DNA from: Priestia megaterium
GTDB lineage: Bacteria; Bacillota; Bacilli; Bacillales; Bacillaceae_H
Direction of reading: 5' to 3'
DNA length: 64,000 nt
Assembly: GCA_008180335.1 (NCBI GenBank)
Contig: VTEF01000005.1
Span: 124,001-188,000, forward strand
Shown: one piece after another, positions 25,670 to 34,293 of the stretch
Position numbering within the stretch: position 1 is the stretch's first letter
How the letters are laid out: the number at the start of each line of letters is the position of its first letter
Notes under the pieces: model-generated
What the model was told of the DNA's origin: nothing
What the model saw: only the letters and a program-made list of their open reading frames with translations
The model's database searches: none
Position numbers and translations under genes: made by a program

Positions 25670-26071
25670 TTATACTGTCCCTTTGTCTTCCTGAGTAGCG
25701 TCTTTTTTCAAAAGATCACGGATTTCTGCAAGTAACTCTTCTTCTTTGCTAGGCGTTTCTATTGCTTCTTCTTTTGCTTCTTCTTTTTTCTTTAATTTGC
25801 TCAATAATTTAATGAATAAGAAGATTGAAAAACCTACAATTAAAAAGTCAACAATTGTCTGAATAAAACTACCATATTTAACCTCAGCTTCTCCAAACGC
25901 GATTTGGAGGTTAGTGAAATTAATGCCACCTAAGAGTAACCCTACTAGAGGCATAATGATATCATTAACTAAAGAAGAAACAATCTTTCCAAATGCTGCC
26001 CCAATAACAACCCCTACAGCTAAATCCATGACATTTCCTTTAAATGCAAATTCCTTAAACTCTTTCCACAT
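25670..26071 (-). CDS. mscL: Large-conductance mechanosensitive channel
   Basis: A 133-residue membrane channel that opens under hypo-osmotic shock. [31 protein letters not shown] shows the N-terminal amphipathic helix and first pore helix, split here as [10 protein letters not shown] and [17 protein letters not shown]. The second helix ([19 protein letters not shown]) and the acidic C-terminal coiled coil ([15 protein letters not shown]) follow. Length is typical. ATG 26071 follows AAAGGA. It is a single gene, downstream of the SleB-like gene in the same direction. Confidence 0.97.
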   Translation of the reverse strand: MWKEFKEFAFKGNVMDLAVGVVIGAAFGKIVSSLVNDIIMPLVGLLLGGINFTNLQIAFGEAEVKYGSFIQTIVDFLIVGFSIFLFIKLLSKLKKKEEAKEEAIETPSKEEELLAEIRDLLKKDATQEDKGTV

Positions 26072-26216
26072 ATGCTTTCTTCCTTTCTAAAATCATGTGT
26101 TGTTTTTTATAGTAATAAAAATTTATAAATAATATAATAGCTGGATTTTCTTATAATGATGCATTAAATTTACTGTATGAGTATATTTAATCATCGGTAA
26201 TTTCATCTGTTTTAGA

Positions 26217-26844
26217 CTAGCGAGCAAACACATGACTACCAATTCTCTTATAAGCATCACGTGTAAAAATCCATTCATTTGTTGCAGTATCTGGATTATA
26301 ATAATAGACTGCTCCGTCAGTAGGGTCCCACCCTTTATATGCATCTATAACGGCACGATAAGCAATTCTGTCAGGTGTTAAGAAATATTGTCCGTCTTCT
26401 ACAGCTGTAAATGCATTTTTTTGAAAAATAATATCAGATATCGCATGTGGAAATTCTGGACTCTCAGCACGATTTAAAATGACAGCTGCTACAGCTACTT
26501 GTCCAGCATACAGTTCTCCTCTTGCTTCTCCGTAGACAGCATGTGCCATAATTTTCACATTGTCCACTTGCCTATATGTACTAGGTCCCGCTATCCCATC
26601 TTCTACAAGTCCTGTATCACCTTGAAACTGCCTAACAGCTTCTGTAGTTAATGGACCATATTGTCCTGTTGGATTTGTGTGTAAATAGCCCATCTTAACC
26701 AATTGTTTTTGCAGCAGGATTACTCCTTCTCCTTGTTCATTATTAGCTAATTGTAATGAAGCAGCTTCTGCAGTAGGATGAGTATAGAAAATAACTACAC
26801 TCAAAACAACAAAGAAAACGACCAGCAGCTTCTTTAAAAAACAT
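26217..26844 (-). pseudogene. sleB: SleB-like spore cortex hydrolase with a frameshift at its start
   Basis: The mature part is an intact SleB-type enzyme. A peptidoglycan-binding helix bundle (about 25-80, with GYLHTNPTGQYGPLTTEAVRQF as its repeat) precedes a hydrolase-2 domain (MAHAVYGEARGELYAGQVAV with the catalytic Glu, ending GSHVFAR). ATG 26844 with GGGAGG upstream opens in the wrong frame. The run of six A/T pairs at 26836-26841 has one base too many; with five, the start would read MFLKKLLVVFFVVL, a signal peptide joined to THPTAEAAS. It may be dead, phase-variable, or a sequencing error. YpeB, the usual partner of SleB, is not next to it. Confidence 0.7.
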
Positions 26845-27524
26845 CTAATTCCTCCCTTCTGTTAAATGAATATCATAAGCTTGGCTTCATTCTATAAAAA
26901 CTAATTATTCTTCAAAATGTAAAATAGTACTATTTCAATTTATAGGCGCTAATACCCTGTATATACAGGTATATAATATAGACCATTTAAGATAGGTTAG
27001 CAATAGGATGTTTTCTTGATTTTTATATAAAAAAAAGAAAGGAAAAAAGTTAATTAGAACTAGATATTTTATATTACTAATTGATAAAAAATAAAAAGCG
27101 CCAAAAGAATCATTATTATTGCGATATTATTAATTTTGATACAAAACGAAATAAAAAACACTCTGAAATACCTATTCTCTAAAAAAAGAATATAATAATA
27201 AATTTTTTTTGCAATCTCATTGAACACCTATAATATTACATTTTATAAAAATAAAAAGCTATAATCTCAGAAAAATTATTATATATGCAATGAATAAAAC
27301 GAACTAAAAAATGACAAACATCCTTCCTTTATACAACATTCTTTTTATGCAAATAATTAATACTACCTTAATTAGATAAGAGAACTTAAAATTCTATAAA
27401 TTTTCAATTTTTCCTTAGATTACATTTTATTTACTTATAATCCATTACTGTTTATTTTTTGAAACATTTTGTTAAAATACAAAAGCTGCTCTATTTTGAA
27501 CAGGAAAGGAAAGTTGAAAGTTAT
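26845..27524. other. Gene-free AT-rich stretch
   Basis: About 680 very AT-rich bases with long A and T runs between divergently oriented genes. No RNA gene, repeat array or small gene with a ribosome site is seen. Confidence 0.4.
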
Positions 27525-27935
27525 ATGTATAATCAAGAGTTTCATCTGGATACTCGAGCCGTTTTTCTCTCAAATCAACTTAAATATTCTAAAACACGCT
27601 CCTTTTCTCAAGTAACCTGCTTTGTATGCCAAAAAGAGATACGGCAAATAAAGGCCAGTCAGAGCAAATACATACGAGTTAACAAATTGCGAATTTGCTA
27701 TTTTTGTACGTTAAGAATTTTAAGTCATCCGTATTTTTATCCATACTTAGAAAAAGTTCAAGAGAATAACCGATGCACACCAGAAGAATTAATACAACTA
27801 CGTATCTCACTCCCTTTATTCATGAATAAGAATCACCTTTTCATGACCAAAATTCACCAATTACGAAACCAAGAAAACGAAAGTGCGACGATGTTACATT
27901 TGAATCACTTGTTAAACCAGAGCAAGCAGCCTTAA
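27525..27935 (+). CDS. Hypothetical protein with two CxxC pairs
   Basis: A protein of about 136 residues from ATG 27525, with AAAGGA upstream at a long spacing; a TTG at 27459 is the other choice and would add 22 residues. It contains TCFVCQKEI and ICYFC about 30 residues apart, which could form one zinc finger. The rest is basic and helical (HQLRNQENESATMLHLNHLLNQ at the end). I do not recognise it. Base composition is like its neighbours. It is single, with nothing recognisable on either side. Confidence 0.5.
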   Translation: MYNQEFHLDTRAVFLSNQLKYSKTRSFSQVTCFVCQKEIRQIKASQSKYIRVNKLRICYFCTLRILSHPYFYPYLEKVQENNRCTPEELIQLRISLPLFMNKNHLFMTKIHQLRNQENESATMLHLNHLLNQSKQP

Positions 27936-28329
27936 TTATCTTGTGTTATTTTCATCTGAGAATCCCACTAAACCTGAAGCTAACCTCTGCATCTTTACAA
28001 CCCTGCTGAAAAGCGCGTTCACTTTCTATTAAATTCGAAGCCTTTCTGTTCAGCTAGATTATTATTTCCAACTCCAACAAGTTTGCACAGCGATTTACGA
28101 ATCTATAAATTTTTACAAAGATGATCGTTTTCCAAAACATTTAAGGTCCCTTCCCCGATTGAGTATCGGGAAAAGGCCCCAGTTTAATCCACTCTTTTTC
28201 ATTGTCTACTTGATAAAATTACGTGCAAATGCGACAGCATAAACAACCTCTTTTACTTCTCATATTCAAATAATATTCTTAACCATCAGCAGAATTTTAC
28301 TGTTCATTAATAAGAGGATATATGTTGCA
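27936..28329. other. Gene-free stretch with one hairpin
   Basis: No gene is seen. CCTTCCCCGAT and ATCGGGAAAAGG at about 28147-28174 can pair as a hairpin without a T-run, so it is not a clear terminator. Confidence 0.35.
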
Positions 28330-28842
28330 TTAGCCCCACGGACGATCTAAGTTTAAAAAAGTAGCCAGGGCATTGCTGCTTTTGCGAACATTTTTTCGGA
28401 TGGCTGCTCGCTCTGGAGCTGTTTGGTGTAAGTATTTTTCTTCTTCTGTTTCTGGAATGACAGCAGGAACAGCGCATGGTTTTCCATCTTCACCAATTGC
28501 GACAAATGTGATAAATGATGTTGCTGCTATTTTCCGCTCTCCCGTTTTAAGATTTTCTTTAATAATCTTTACAAATATCTCCATCGAAGAGCGACCAGTC
28601 CATGAAACATAAGACTCTAGACACACTGAATCTTGAGGGGTAATAGGATGTAGGAAATGAACAGAATCAGTCGATGCCGTTACACATTCTGTTCGACTAT
28701 GGCGAGATGCTGAAATTGAGGCAATCATATCAATATCACTCATTAGTTTTCCACCAAACAACGTCTGATGATTATTAGTATCATTTGGAAATACTCGACT
28801 TGTTCTTACTGCTTTTGATTCTTTACAATATTTTGCTTCCAT
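28330..28842 (-). CDS. Acyl-CoA thioesterase (hotdog fold)
   Basis: A 170-residue single-hotdog-domain enzyme that hydrolyses acyl-CoA to fatty acid and CoA. The front motif DTNNHQTLFGGKLMSDIDMIA carries the family's Asn and the hotdog helix, and VHFLHPITPQDSVCLES and FVKIIKENLKTGER form the sheet. Bacillus subtilis YkhA is the closest known form. ATG 28842 follows GAAGGAG. The gene is single. Confidence 0.88.
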   Translation of the reverse strand: MEAKYCKESKAVRTSRVFPNDTNNHQTLFGGKLMSDIDMIASISASRHSRTECVTASTDSVHFLHPITPQDSVCLESYVSWTGRSSMEIFVKIIKENLKTGERKIAATSFITFVAIGEDGKPCAVPAVIPETEEEKYLHQTAPERAAIRKNVRKSSNALATFLNLDRPWG

Positions 28843-28985
28843 TCTCTGTACTCCTTCAAATTATAAACTAGCAATTTTTTACCCTTAAGGCTCTTATACT
28901 AGCACAATTTGATAAAATTGACTCAGAGTATGCAACAATAATAGTAGTTTTTTTATGTAATGGTTTTCATTCGAAAGAAAAGCAA

Positions 28986-29014
28986 AAAGAGAGGGAGCTT
29001 CCCTCTCTTTGTTG
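28986..29014 (-). terminator. Terminator of the DUF5105 lipoprotein gene
   Basis: AAAGAGAGGGA, loop GCT, TCCCTCTCTTT, a perfect 11-bp stem downstream of the gene ending at 29064. Confidence 0.8.
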
Positions 29015-29063
29015 TTGATTTTTATCCCAGTTGGTTCAACTAACAATCCGTTAGAGACGCATT

Positions 29064-30116
29064 TTACCGCACATTCCCTTCAGCAAAAGCTTCAGTAACA
29101 GTGTCACTGTAACGGTCGGATTTTTGAATTGACCACTTTCCATCTTTTTCAACCATTAAAATTTCTAATGGTCTTTCACTTTCTTTTGGTTCTAAAGCAT
29201 TTAAAATATCATTAAATTTAGAGATGGCGTAGGATTCTCTATTTTTTGTATCAAAGTCACCTGTTTCCTCATAGTAAGCTTTTTTGTAGTCAGATACAAT
29301 ATCATATAAATCAGAAATCCTGAGGCCTGTATAATCTACATGAACAACAGCTTTTCCATTTGCATGTGCAGCAGTTGTCATTTCAACTTTTCCTTTCGAT
29401 TTAAGCGTATTCTTATACATATCATAGAGCTTAGCAGATGCTTCTTCTGTTAAAGGGTCCGTAAATATTCGATTAATCTGTTCTCTAAAAGCTTTTTTTG
29501 CTTCCTCTTGAACAGCTTCTTTCTCTGCTGAAACATATTTTTCATAATCAGCATTCTCTTTGTTTAAATATAAAACTTCTGTGTATGCTTTTAATGCCTT
29601 AGCTGGATCTTCTAGCTTATTGTAGCTTTTTGCATATTTCTTTGTATCAAGCTTTAATGTGACTTCATCGATCTCTTCATCATAATCAGATGACCGTGGT
29701 TGAATTCCAATTTCATATTCTTTGTCTTTTTCTACTTCAAAAATATACGTAAAAGTTTTCACTTTATCAGAACCAATTTTCCCAGAACTAGTATCATAAT
29801 TTAAATCAAGCTCTTTATTATGGATATCATCTTTAGGAGCTAACTGTTCATCCCCATCATATAATTGAACACCATCGTATGACGATATTGAAATACTTGA
29901 ATCGGATGTGTTTTTCACTTTAAAACCAACGGCTAATAATGCTTTTTCTGTTTCAGATGTTCCATCATCTTGATTTGCTAGTATGTAAGATCCTTTTTCA
30001 ATCGATACTTCAACTGCCTTATTCTCTGCAGAAGAACTCGTTTCTTTAGAACCGCTGCAAGCTGCTAATGCTAATGTCAATGCACTTGTTAATGCCAATC
30101 CCGCTACTTTTTTCAC
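29064..30116 (-). CDS. DUF5105-type lipoprotein
   Basis: A 350-residue surface lipoprotein. The signal peptide ends in LAAC with the lipidated Cys at residue 20, followed by a Ser-rich linker. An immunoglobulin-like domain (about 35-155, similar to DUF4352) comes first; the C-terminal half (about 165-350) resembles DUF5105, helical with a final short sheet (ILMVEKDGKWSIQKSDRY). It starts at GTG 30116 after AGAGGAG. It is single. Related proteins are common in Bacillus, and their role is unknown. Confidence 0.75.
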   Translation of the reverse strand: MKKVAGLALTSALTLALAACSGSKETSSSAENKAVEVSIEKGSYILANQDDGTSETEKALLAVGFKVKNTSDSSISISSYDGVQLYDGDEQLAPKDDIHNKELDLNYDTSSGKIGSDKVKTFTYIFEVEKDKEYEIGIQPRSSDYDEEIDEVTLKLDTKKYAKSYNKLEDPAKALKAYTEVLYLNKENADYEKYVSAEKEAVQEEAKKAFREQINRIFTDPLTEEASAKLYDMYKNTLKSKGKVEMTTAAHANGKAVVHVDYTGLRISDLYDIVSDYKKAYYEETGDFDTKNRESYAISKFNDILNALEPKESERPLEILMVEKDGKWSIQKSDRYSDTVTEAFAEGNVR

Positions 30117-30550
30117 GTTATCTTCTCCTCTTTTCCACCGTTTTCTGCAACTTTATCTTTTGTCCTATCACCTTTTTACATTTACTTGATAAAGTCTGTT
30201 ACTAAATTCTCCTTTTTCCATGATAAGGAACTTCCAGAATTTGTTCAATATTGCATAAGTCATTAAATTACATACGTGCTTCCTGTATCGTTTTTCCCAT
30301 ATATTTCGAAACATTCACTTCTAAACAAATGTACTTATAACAAAAACAACCTCATTATTTCTATTATTATAGGGATTCAACTTCCATTTTTACCAATTTA
30401 CAAATACTATTTTTAGTTTTATATTTACATAGAACAAAAGTAACAAAACTGGTTTGTTTGAGTTCAATAGCTCATATATGAGTAAAAATACTCATACGAA
30501 TCAAAATCATCAACTGATGCTTTTTGCTTTTAGAAAAGAATGCTTAGCAA
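30117..30550. other. Gene-free stretch
   Basis: About 430 AT-rich bases with no supported gene. A small palindrome (TATGAGTAAAAATACTCATA at about 30477-30496) stands out but has no clear role. Confidence 0.4.
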
Positions 30551-30590
30551 AACCGCCCATCAGTTCTCATACTGATGGGCGGCTTTTATC
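30551..30590. terminator. Strong bidirectional terminator
   Basis: AACCGCCCATCAG pairs perfectly with CTGATGGGCGGCTT apart from its edge, with T and A runs on either side. It lies directly after the decayed frame ending at 30594. Confidence 0.85.
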
Positions 30591-30593
30591 TCG

Positions 30594-30782
30594 TTAATTC
30601 TTGGGTGTTTTCGCTCCTTGTAACCTCAGAGAAAGAGTTTTATTTAAACGAACAGGTTTGATTTGATTAACTTCAATATTGCAAATAAAAATTGATAACT
30701 GCTGGCCATATGGATCAGTAAATACATAGATTTTGTACCCGTTTTTGATACTTTATAGCTATTTAGCAACACCTCCCACCAT
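30594..30782 (-). pseudogene. Degraded small coding frame
   Basis: A 63-codon frame in phase from ATG 30782 to TAA 30594 with stops at codons 8 and 10. After them the text is protein-like (NGYKIYVFTDPYGQQLSIFI, then VNQIKPVRLNKTLSLRL), and a strong terminator follows the end. GGGAGG lies within the first codons. I do not recognise the family. A frameshift or start mutation in a small gene is the simplest reading. Confidence 0.3.
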
Positions 30783-30803
30783 ACCTTTTGCTACTAAGCA
30801 CCT

Positions 30804-31345
30804 TCACTCCTTCTCCTCTTTATGAGCAGGAAAATGCGGCAGTACTTCTTCCCCCAATTCACGAATGGCTTCTTCTGCTGGACGCTTGCTATCAAAGAGC
30901 ACAAAGAACAAATGGTTAACACCAATTTTTTTATAAATACTCAGTAGTTCAATCAATGTATTTCTTCCCGCACGAAAGCCTAAGCGAATAGGTGTAGGCA
31001 TTTCATTTGGATCTTCTGCTAAATCCAGATGCATAGGTTGGGGAAATGGCTTAAACATACCTGGATGATGCTGCTGTACTAACTCTCTCCATTGCCTGAT
31101 TGATTCTGCTTGAAGATGTGGTGTTCGTGGATAATACATCCACCCGTCGCCGGATCTTGCAACAATACATCTCGAAATCATAAACTCGTAAAGCCATAGT
31201 GTTCAGCAAGCTGAGATAACTCAACTTGCTTTTCCATTGTCGACGTTTCAAACTGATAATTTTCTAGCGGTATATGAAGACCAAGCGTTAATTCATTTTC
31301 TTTAAACATCCGATTGTATGCTTTATGATTTTCAAAAAACGTCAT
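30804..31345 (-). pseudogene. Decayed luciferase-like (LLM class) oxidoreductase
   Basis: ATG 31345 with GGGAGGA upstream opens a frame with LTLGLHIPLEN and QVELSQLAEHYGFTSL, then TGA at 31178 where Trp is expected, followed by FRDVLLQDP. That is the N-terminus of an F420/flavin-dependent LLM oxidoreductase. The C-terminus appears in another frame from 31181 as GDGWMYYPRTPHLQAESIRQ, and ends normally at 30804. About 140 central residues are missing, so the gene has a nonsense codon, a frameshift and an internal deletion. Confidence 0.8.
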
Positions 31346-31474
31346 GATCGGTATCCTCCCGTCTTTTCGTTTTTCGCGTGCACAGTGCTGTGAAACCTAT
31401 ACATAAAACAGCTCCAACAGACAAAACATATTGTAAGTTCTTTTTCTTTGCTTTGCCTTTCGAGACTGTGACAT

Positions 31475-32710
31475 TCATATTGCTTTTACTTCCTTTCTTT
31501 TGCTACTGCTTTCAGCTTTTTTCTCAATAGCTGTACTCCAAGCAGTTAATAGCACAGCTCCGATAACCATTACCCCGCCAATCCAAGGTGTATGAATCAA
31601 TCCTATTGAATCAACAACGAGTCCCCCGATAAACGCACCAATCGCAATGCCGATATTAAATGCTGCAATATTTAAAGCTGAGGCCACATTCACTGCTGAC
31701 GGTACATATTTTTCAGCTAAATTTACAACTAAAATCTGCAGGCCAGGAACATTCATGAATGCAAATAGACCCATCAAAAAGATAGTAATTAACCCAATAA
31801 CTTTAAATGGTGCTGTAAAACTTAAAACAAATAAAATAACAGCTTGAAATACAAACATCCAAAATAATGCTTTTAAAGGATTTTTATTCGATGCTTTGCC
31901 TCCAACGGTATTCCCAATAGCCACCGCAACACCGTATCCTAATAAAATGATACTTACCCATTTTGCACTAAAGCCTGTTATCTCTTCTAATAATGGTGTT
32001 AAATACGTGAATGCTACAAATGTTCCGCCGTACCCTAAAGCGGTAATTGCAAATGCTAATAACAATGGACCATTTTTTAAGATTTTTAATTGCTCACTAA
32101 ATTTTGCCGGCGGTGCTTCTTTTAAATTTTTTGGAACTAAAATGGCACTTGCGATAATGCCAATCACACCTAATAAAGCTACCCCCAAAAATGTTGCTCT
32201 CCATCCGAATGCTTGACCAATAAACGTACCAAGCGGAACTCCTGTAACCGTGGCAACTGTCAGACCTGTGAACATAAATGCAATAGCACTTGCTCGTTTA
32301 TGTTGCGGAACTAAATCAGCTGCAATTGTTGACCCAATGGAAAAGAAGATGCCATGTGAAAATGCTGTAATAAATCGAGCTGCGACTAACAATTCAAAGC
32401 TAGTAGACAACGCTGCCGCTCCGTTTCCGATAATAAAAACAACCATCAATGCCATGAGCAGCGATTTTCTGTTCATTTTACTTGTTAATGCTGTTAACAC
32501 TGGTGCTCCAATTGATACCCCAATGGCATAACCTGAAATCAATAACCCTGCTAATGTGATTGAAATAGATAAATCATCTGCAATTGATGAAAGCAATCCA
32601 ACTGGCACGAATTCGGTTGTACCAATTCCAAATGCGCTAATTGCTAAAGCTAATAAGGCAGGTGTTCCGCCTTTTTTTGCTTCCGTTTGTGTATGTGAAA
32701 GTGAACTCAC
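31475..32710 (-). CDS. MFS drug/metabolite efflux transporter (AraJ/PbuE-like)
   Basis: A 411-residue, twelve-helix major-facilitator protein of the DHA1 group. SAFGIGTTEFVPVGLLSSIADDL at the first helix and HGIFFSIGSTIAADLVP in the fourth are family marks. The start is GTG 32710, eight bases after AAAGGAGG; an ATG at 32797 lies in the wrong place for that site. It is divergent from the broken HxlR regulator gene, and a long palindrome lies between the two. The substrate cannot be told from sequence. Confidence 0.85.
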   Translation of the reverse strand: MSSLSHTQTEAKKGGTPALLALAISAFGIGTTEFVPVGLLSSIADDLSISITLAGLLISGYAIGVSIGAPVLTALTSKMNRKSLLMALMVVFIIGNGAAALSTSFELLVAARFITAFSHGIFFSIGSTIAADLVPQHKRASAIAFMFTGLTVATVTGVPLGTFIGQAFGWRATFLGVALLGVIGIIASAILVPKNLKEAPPAKFSEQLKILKNGPLLLAFAITALGYGGTFVAFTYLTPLLEEITGFSAKWVSIILLGYGVAVAIGNTVGGKASNKNPLKALFWMFVFQAVILFVLSFTAPFKVIGLITIFLMGLFAFMNVPGLQILVVNLAEKYVPSAVNVASALNIAAFNIGIAIGAFIGGLVVDSIGLIHTPWIGGVMVIGAVLLTAWSTAIEKKAESSSKRKEVKAI

Positions 32711-32915
32711 TTCAAATTCCTCCTTTAAATGAATAAAATAATAGCTGAAGTACAGATTCCATAAACTTATCGGTACAGGCGCCCATCTAGTTCCCAATGA
32801 CAGTAACAGAAATCGTACATTTCTTTAGACGTCAATATTAGTGGAATCACAGCTGCACTGGTTCTGCTAACATCTGTTTGCAATTATGCATGATACGATA
32901 ACGTAAAAAAAGTAC

Positions 32916-32948
32916 GCACTTTCAAGTACGATAGGTACTTCAAAGTGC
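32916..32948. promoter_or_regulatory. HxlR-type operator
   Basis: GCACTTTCAAGTAC (32916-32929) and GTACTTCAAAGTGC (32935-32948) form an inverted repeat of 14-bp arms with one mismatch and a five-base spacer. It contains TTGAAA on the minus strand, a likely -35 of the MFS gene. HxlR/DUF24 regulators bind sites of this AAGTAC-N5-GTACTT kind. The stretch 32949-33222 holds no gene. Confidence 0.65.
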
Positions 32949-33222
32949 CTAATAGACTATTTCGAGCCTTAGAGGGTAAAATAAAATAGAAACAAAATAA
33001 AAAATTCCAGTATCTGCATGTCGAAAACATTTTAAAAAGGTGACTATCTATTCGTAAATGCTGTATATATGTATGGACTAGAAGGTTATCATCTTTTTAT
33101 TTCTTTGGCATTGGACGGCTTTGTTTATATGTAAGTAGCTATTTATCGAAATTTTCTTATAAAAGATTCGTGGGATAATTGATGAAAATTGATTACGTAT
33201 TTTAATGAGGAGGGTTTTTCAC

Positions 33223-33588
33223 ATGAAAAAATACAATATCCCTGTAGAAGCTTCATTAGAAGTAATTGGAGGAAAATGGAAGGTTGTCATTTTGTGTCAC
33301 TTAATTAAAGGGAAAAGACGAACGGGTGAACTAAAACGCTTAATGCCTGGCATCACGCAAAAAATGTTAACTCAACAACTTCGTGAATTAGAAGACGATG
33401 GTGTTATTTTATGAGAGGTATACAATCAAGTTCCTCCGAAAGTAGAATACTCTCTTACTGATTACGGTTGGTCGCTTAAAGGGATTCTTGATGCTTTATG
33501 CGAATGGGGTGAACAGCATATCGAGAAGACCTATCCAAACAAAGATGAGGTTCTGATGAAAAACACTGAAGACGTGACGATGATCTGA
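33223..33588 (+). pseudogene. HxlR-family regulator with one nonsense codon
   Basis: A 121-residue winged-helix regulator frame interrupted by TGA at 33412-33414 and otherwise complete. ATG 33223 follows GAGGAGGG. The text is typical: [39 protein letters not shown], then GVIL, stop, [18 protein letters not shown]. Relatives have Arg at the stop, so a single CGA-to-TGA change explains it. The protein would lose its wing. It is divergent from the MFS gene it probably controlled. Confidence 0.85.
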
Positions 33589-33638
33589 TAAACAACTTAT
33601 TGTGTTAAATTATTGTTTATTTTCATTCTTATAAAAGC

Positions 33639-33674
33639 AAAAGCCGCACATGAATCTCATGTTCGGCTTTTTAT
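33639..33674 (+). terminator. Terminator of the HxlR gene
   Basis: AAAAGCCG-ACATGA pairs with TCATGT-CGGCTTTT with one unpaired base on each side and a T-run, 50 bases after the stop. Confidence 0.8.
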
Positions 33675-33797
33675 CGATTTATAAAATGGAATACATTTAT
33701 TTTTTAGAATTTCTTTCTCTTCTCTTTTAAAAATTTCATCTACAAATCAGAATGAATTATACTGTATGTATGCGACATGTTCAGGAGGCAGATTTTA

Positions 33798-33863
33798 ATG
33801 ACGAACTCTATGCAAATTACAAAAAAGCTGACGAATCAGCAAACAAAGAGGAATGGTGTCTAA
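33798..33863 (+). CDS. Short leader reading frame coupled to ywbE
   Basis: A 21-residue frame (MTNSMQITKKLTNQQTKRNG then V) from ATG 33798, with a full AGGAGG at 33783-33788, much better than the ribosome site of the next gene. Its stop TAA shares one base with the ATG of ywbE. It may be a translated leader that couples and regulates ywbE translation. The peptide itself resembles nothing I know. Confidence 0.4.
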   Translation: MTNSMQITKKLTNQQTKRNGV

Positions 33864-34060
33864 TGAACGGACAAAATAGAACAAATATTAAACCTGGATT
33901 GGAAGTTGCCATTGTATTAAAAGCTGACCAACGAACAGGCAAACTTACAAACGGAATCGTAAAAGATATCCTCACAAAATCAAGCTTTCATCCTCACGGG
34001 ATTAAAGTTCGATTAACTGATGGACAGGTTGGCAGAGTAAAGGAAATCCGTCCAACCTAA
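33863..34060 (+). CDS. ywbE: YwbE family protein (DUF2196)
   Basis: A 65-residue protein: NIKPGLEVAIVLKADQRTGK, then GIVKDILTKSSFHPHGIKVR and DGQVGRVKEI. That is the complete YwbE-like domain, a small beta-barrel resembling a KOW/SH3 fold that suggests nucleic-acid or protein binding. ATG 33863 overlaps the leader frame stop by one base. An upstream in-frame ATG at 33752 would give a 102-residue protein, but its extra 37 residues have no family match. A terminator follows. Confidence 0.85.
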   Translation: MNGQNRTNIKPGLEVAIVLKADQRTGKLTNGIVKDILTKSSFHPHGIKVRLTDGQVGRVKEIRPT

Positions 34061-34066
34061 CTATTA

Positions 34067-34097
34067 AGAGCATTGGAACTGTCCAATGCTCTTTCTT
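34067..34097 (+). terminator. Terminator of ywbE
   Basis: AGAGCATTGGA pairs with TCCAATGCTCT around a four-base loop and is followed by a T-rich run. Confidence 0.85.
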
Positions 34098-34293
34098 ATT
34101 CATCACAAACTCAACATCCTTCATTCGACAAGAAACTTAGTAATCAGTGGCGATATTTGTAAATAAAACCAGGAAAAACGCCCCAGTTTTCTTCACTTGT
34201 TTGTAACTTCTTTTCAATCATTACCACATATTGGATAAACATTCATCGATTACAATAACCTTGGAGAACTTTTTAGATGGGAGATGGAGAGAA

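Noticed and set aside
31896-32531. Plus-strand frames opposite the MFS gene
   Set aside because: Antisense to a well-supported transporter with no ribosome sites.
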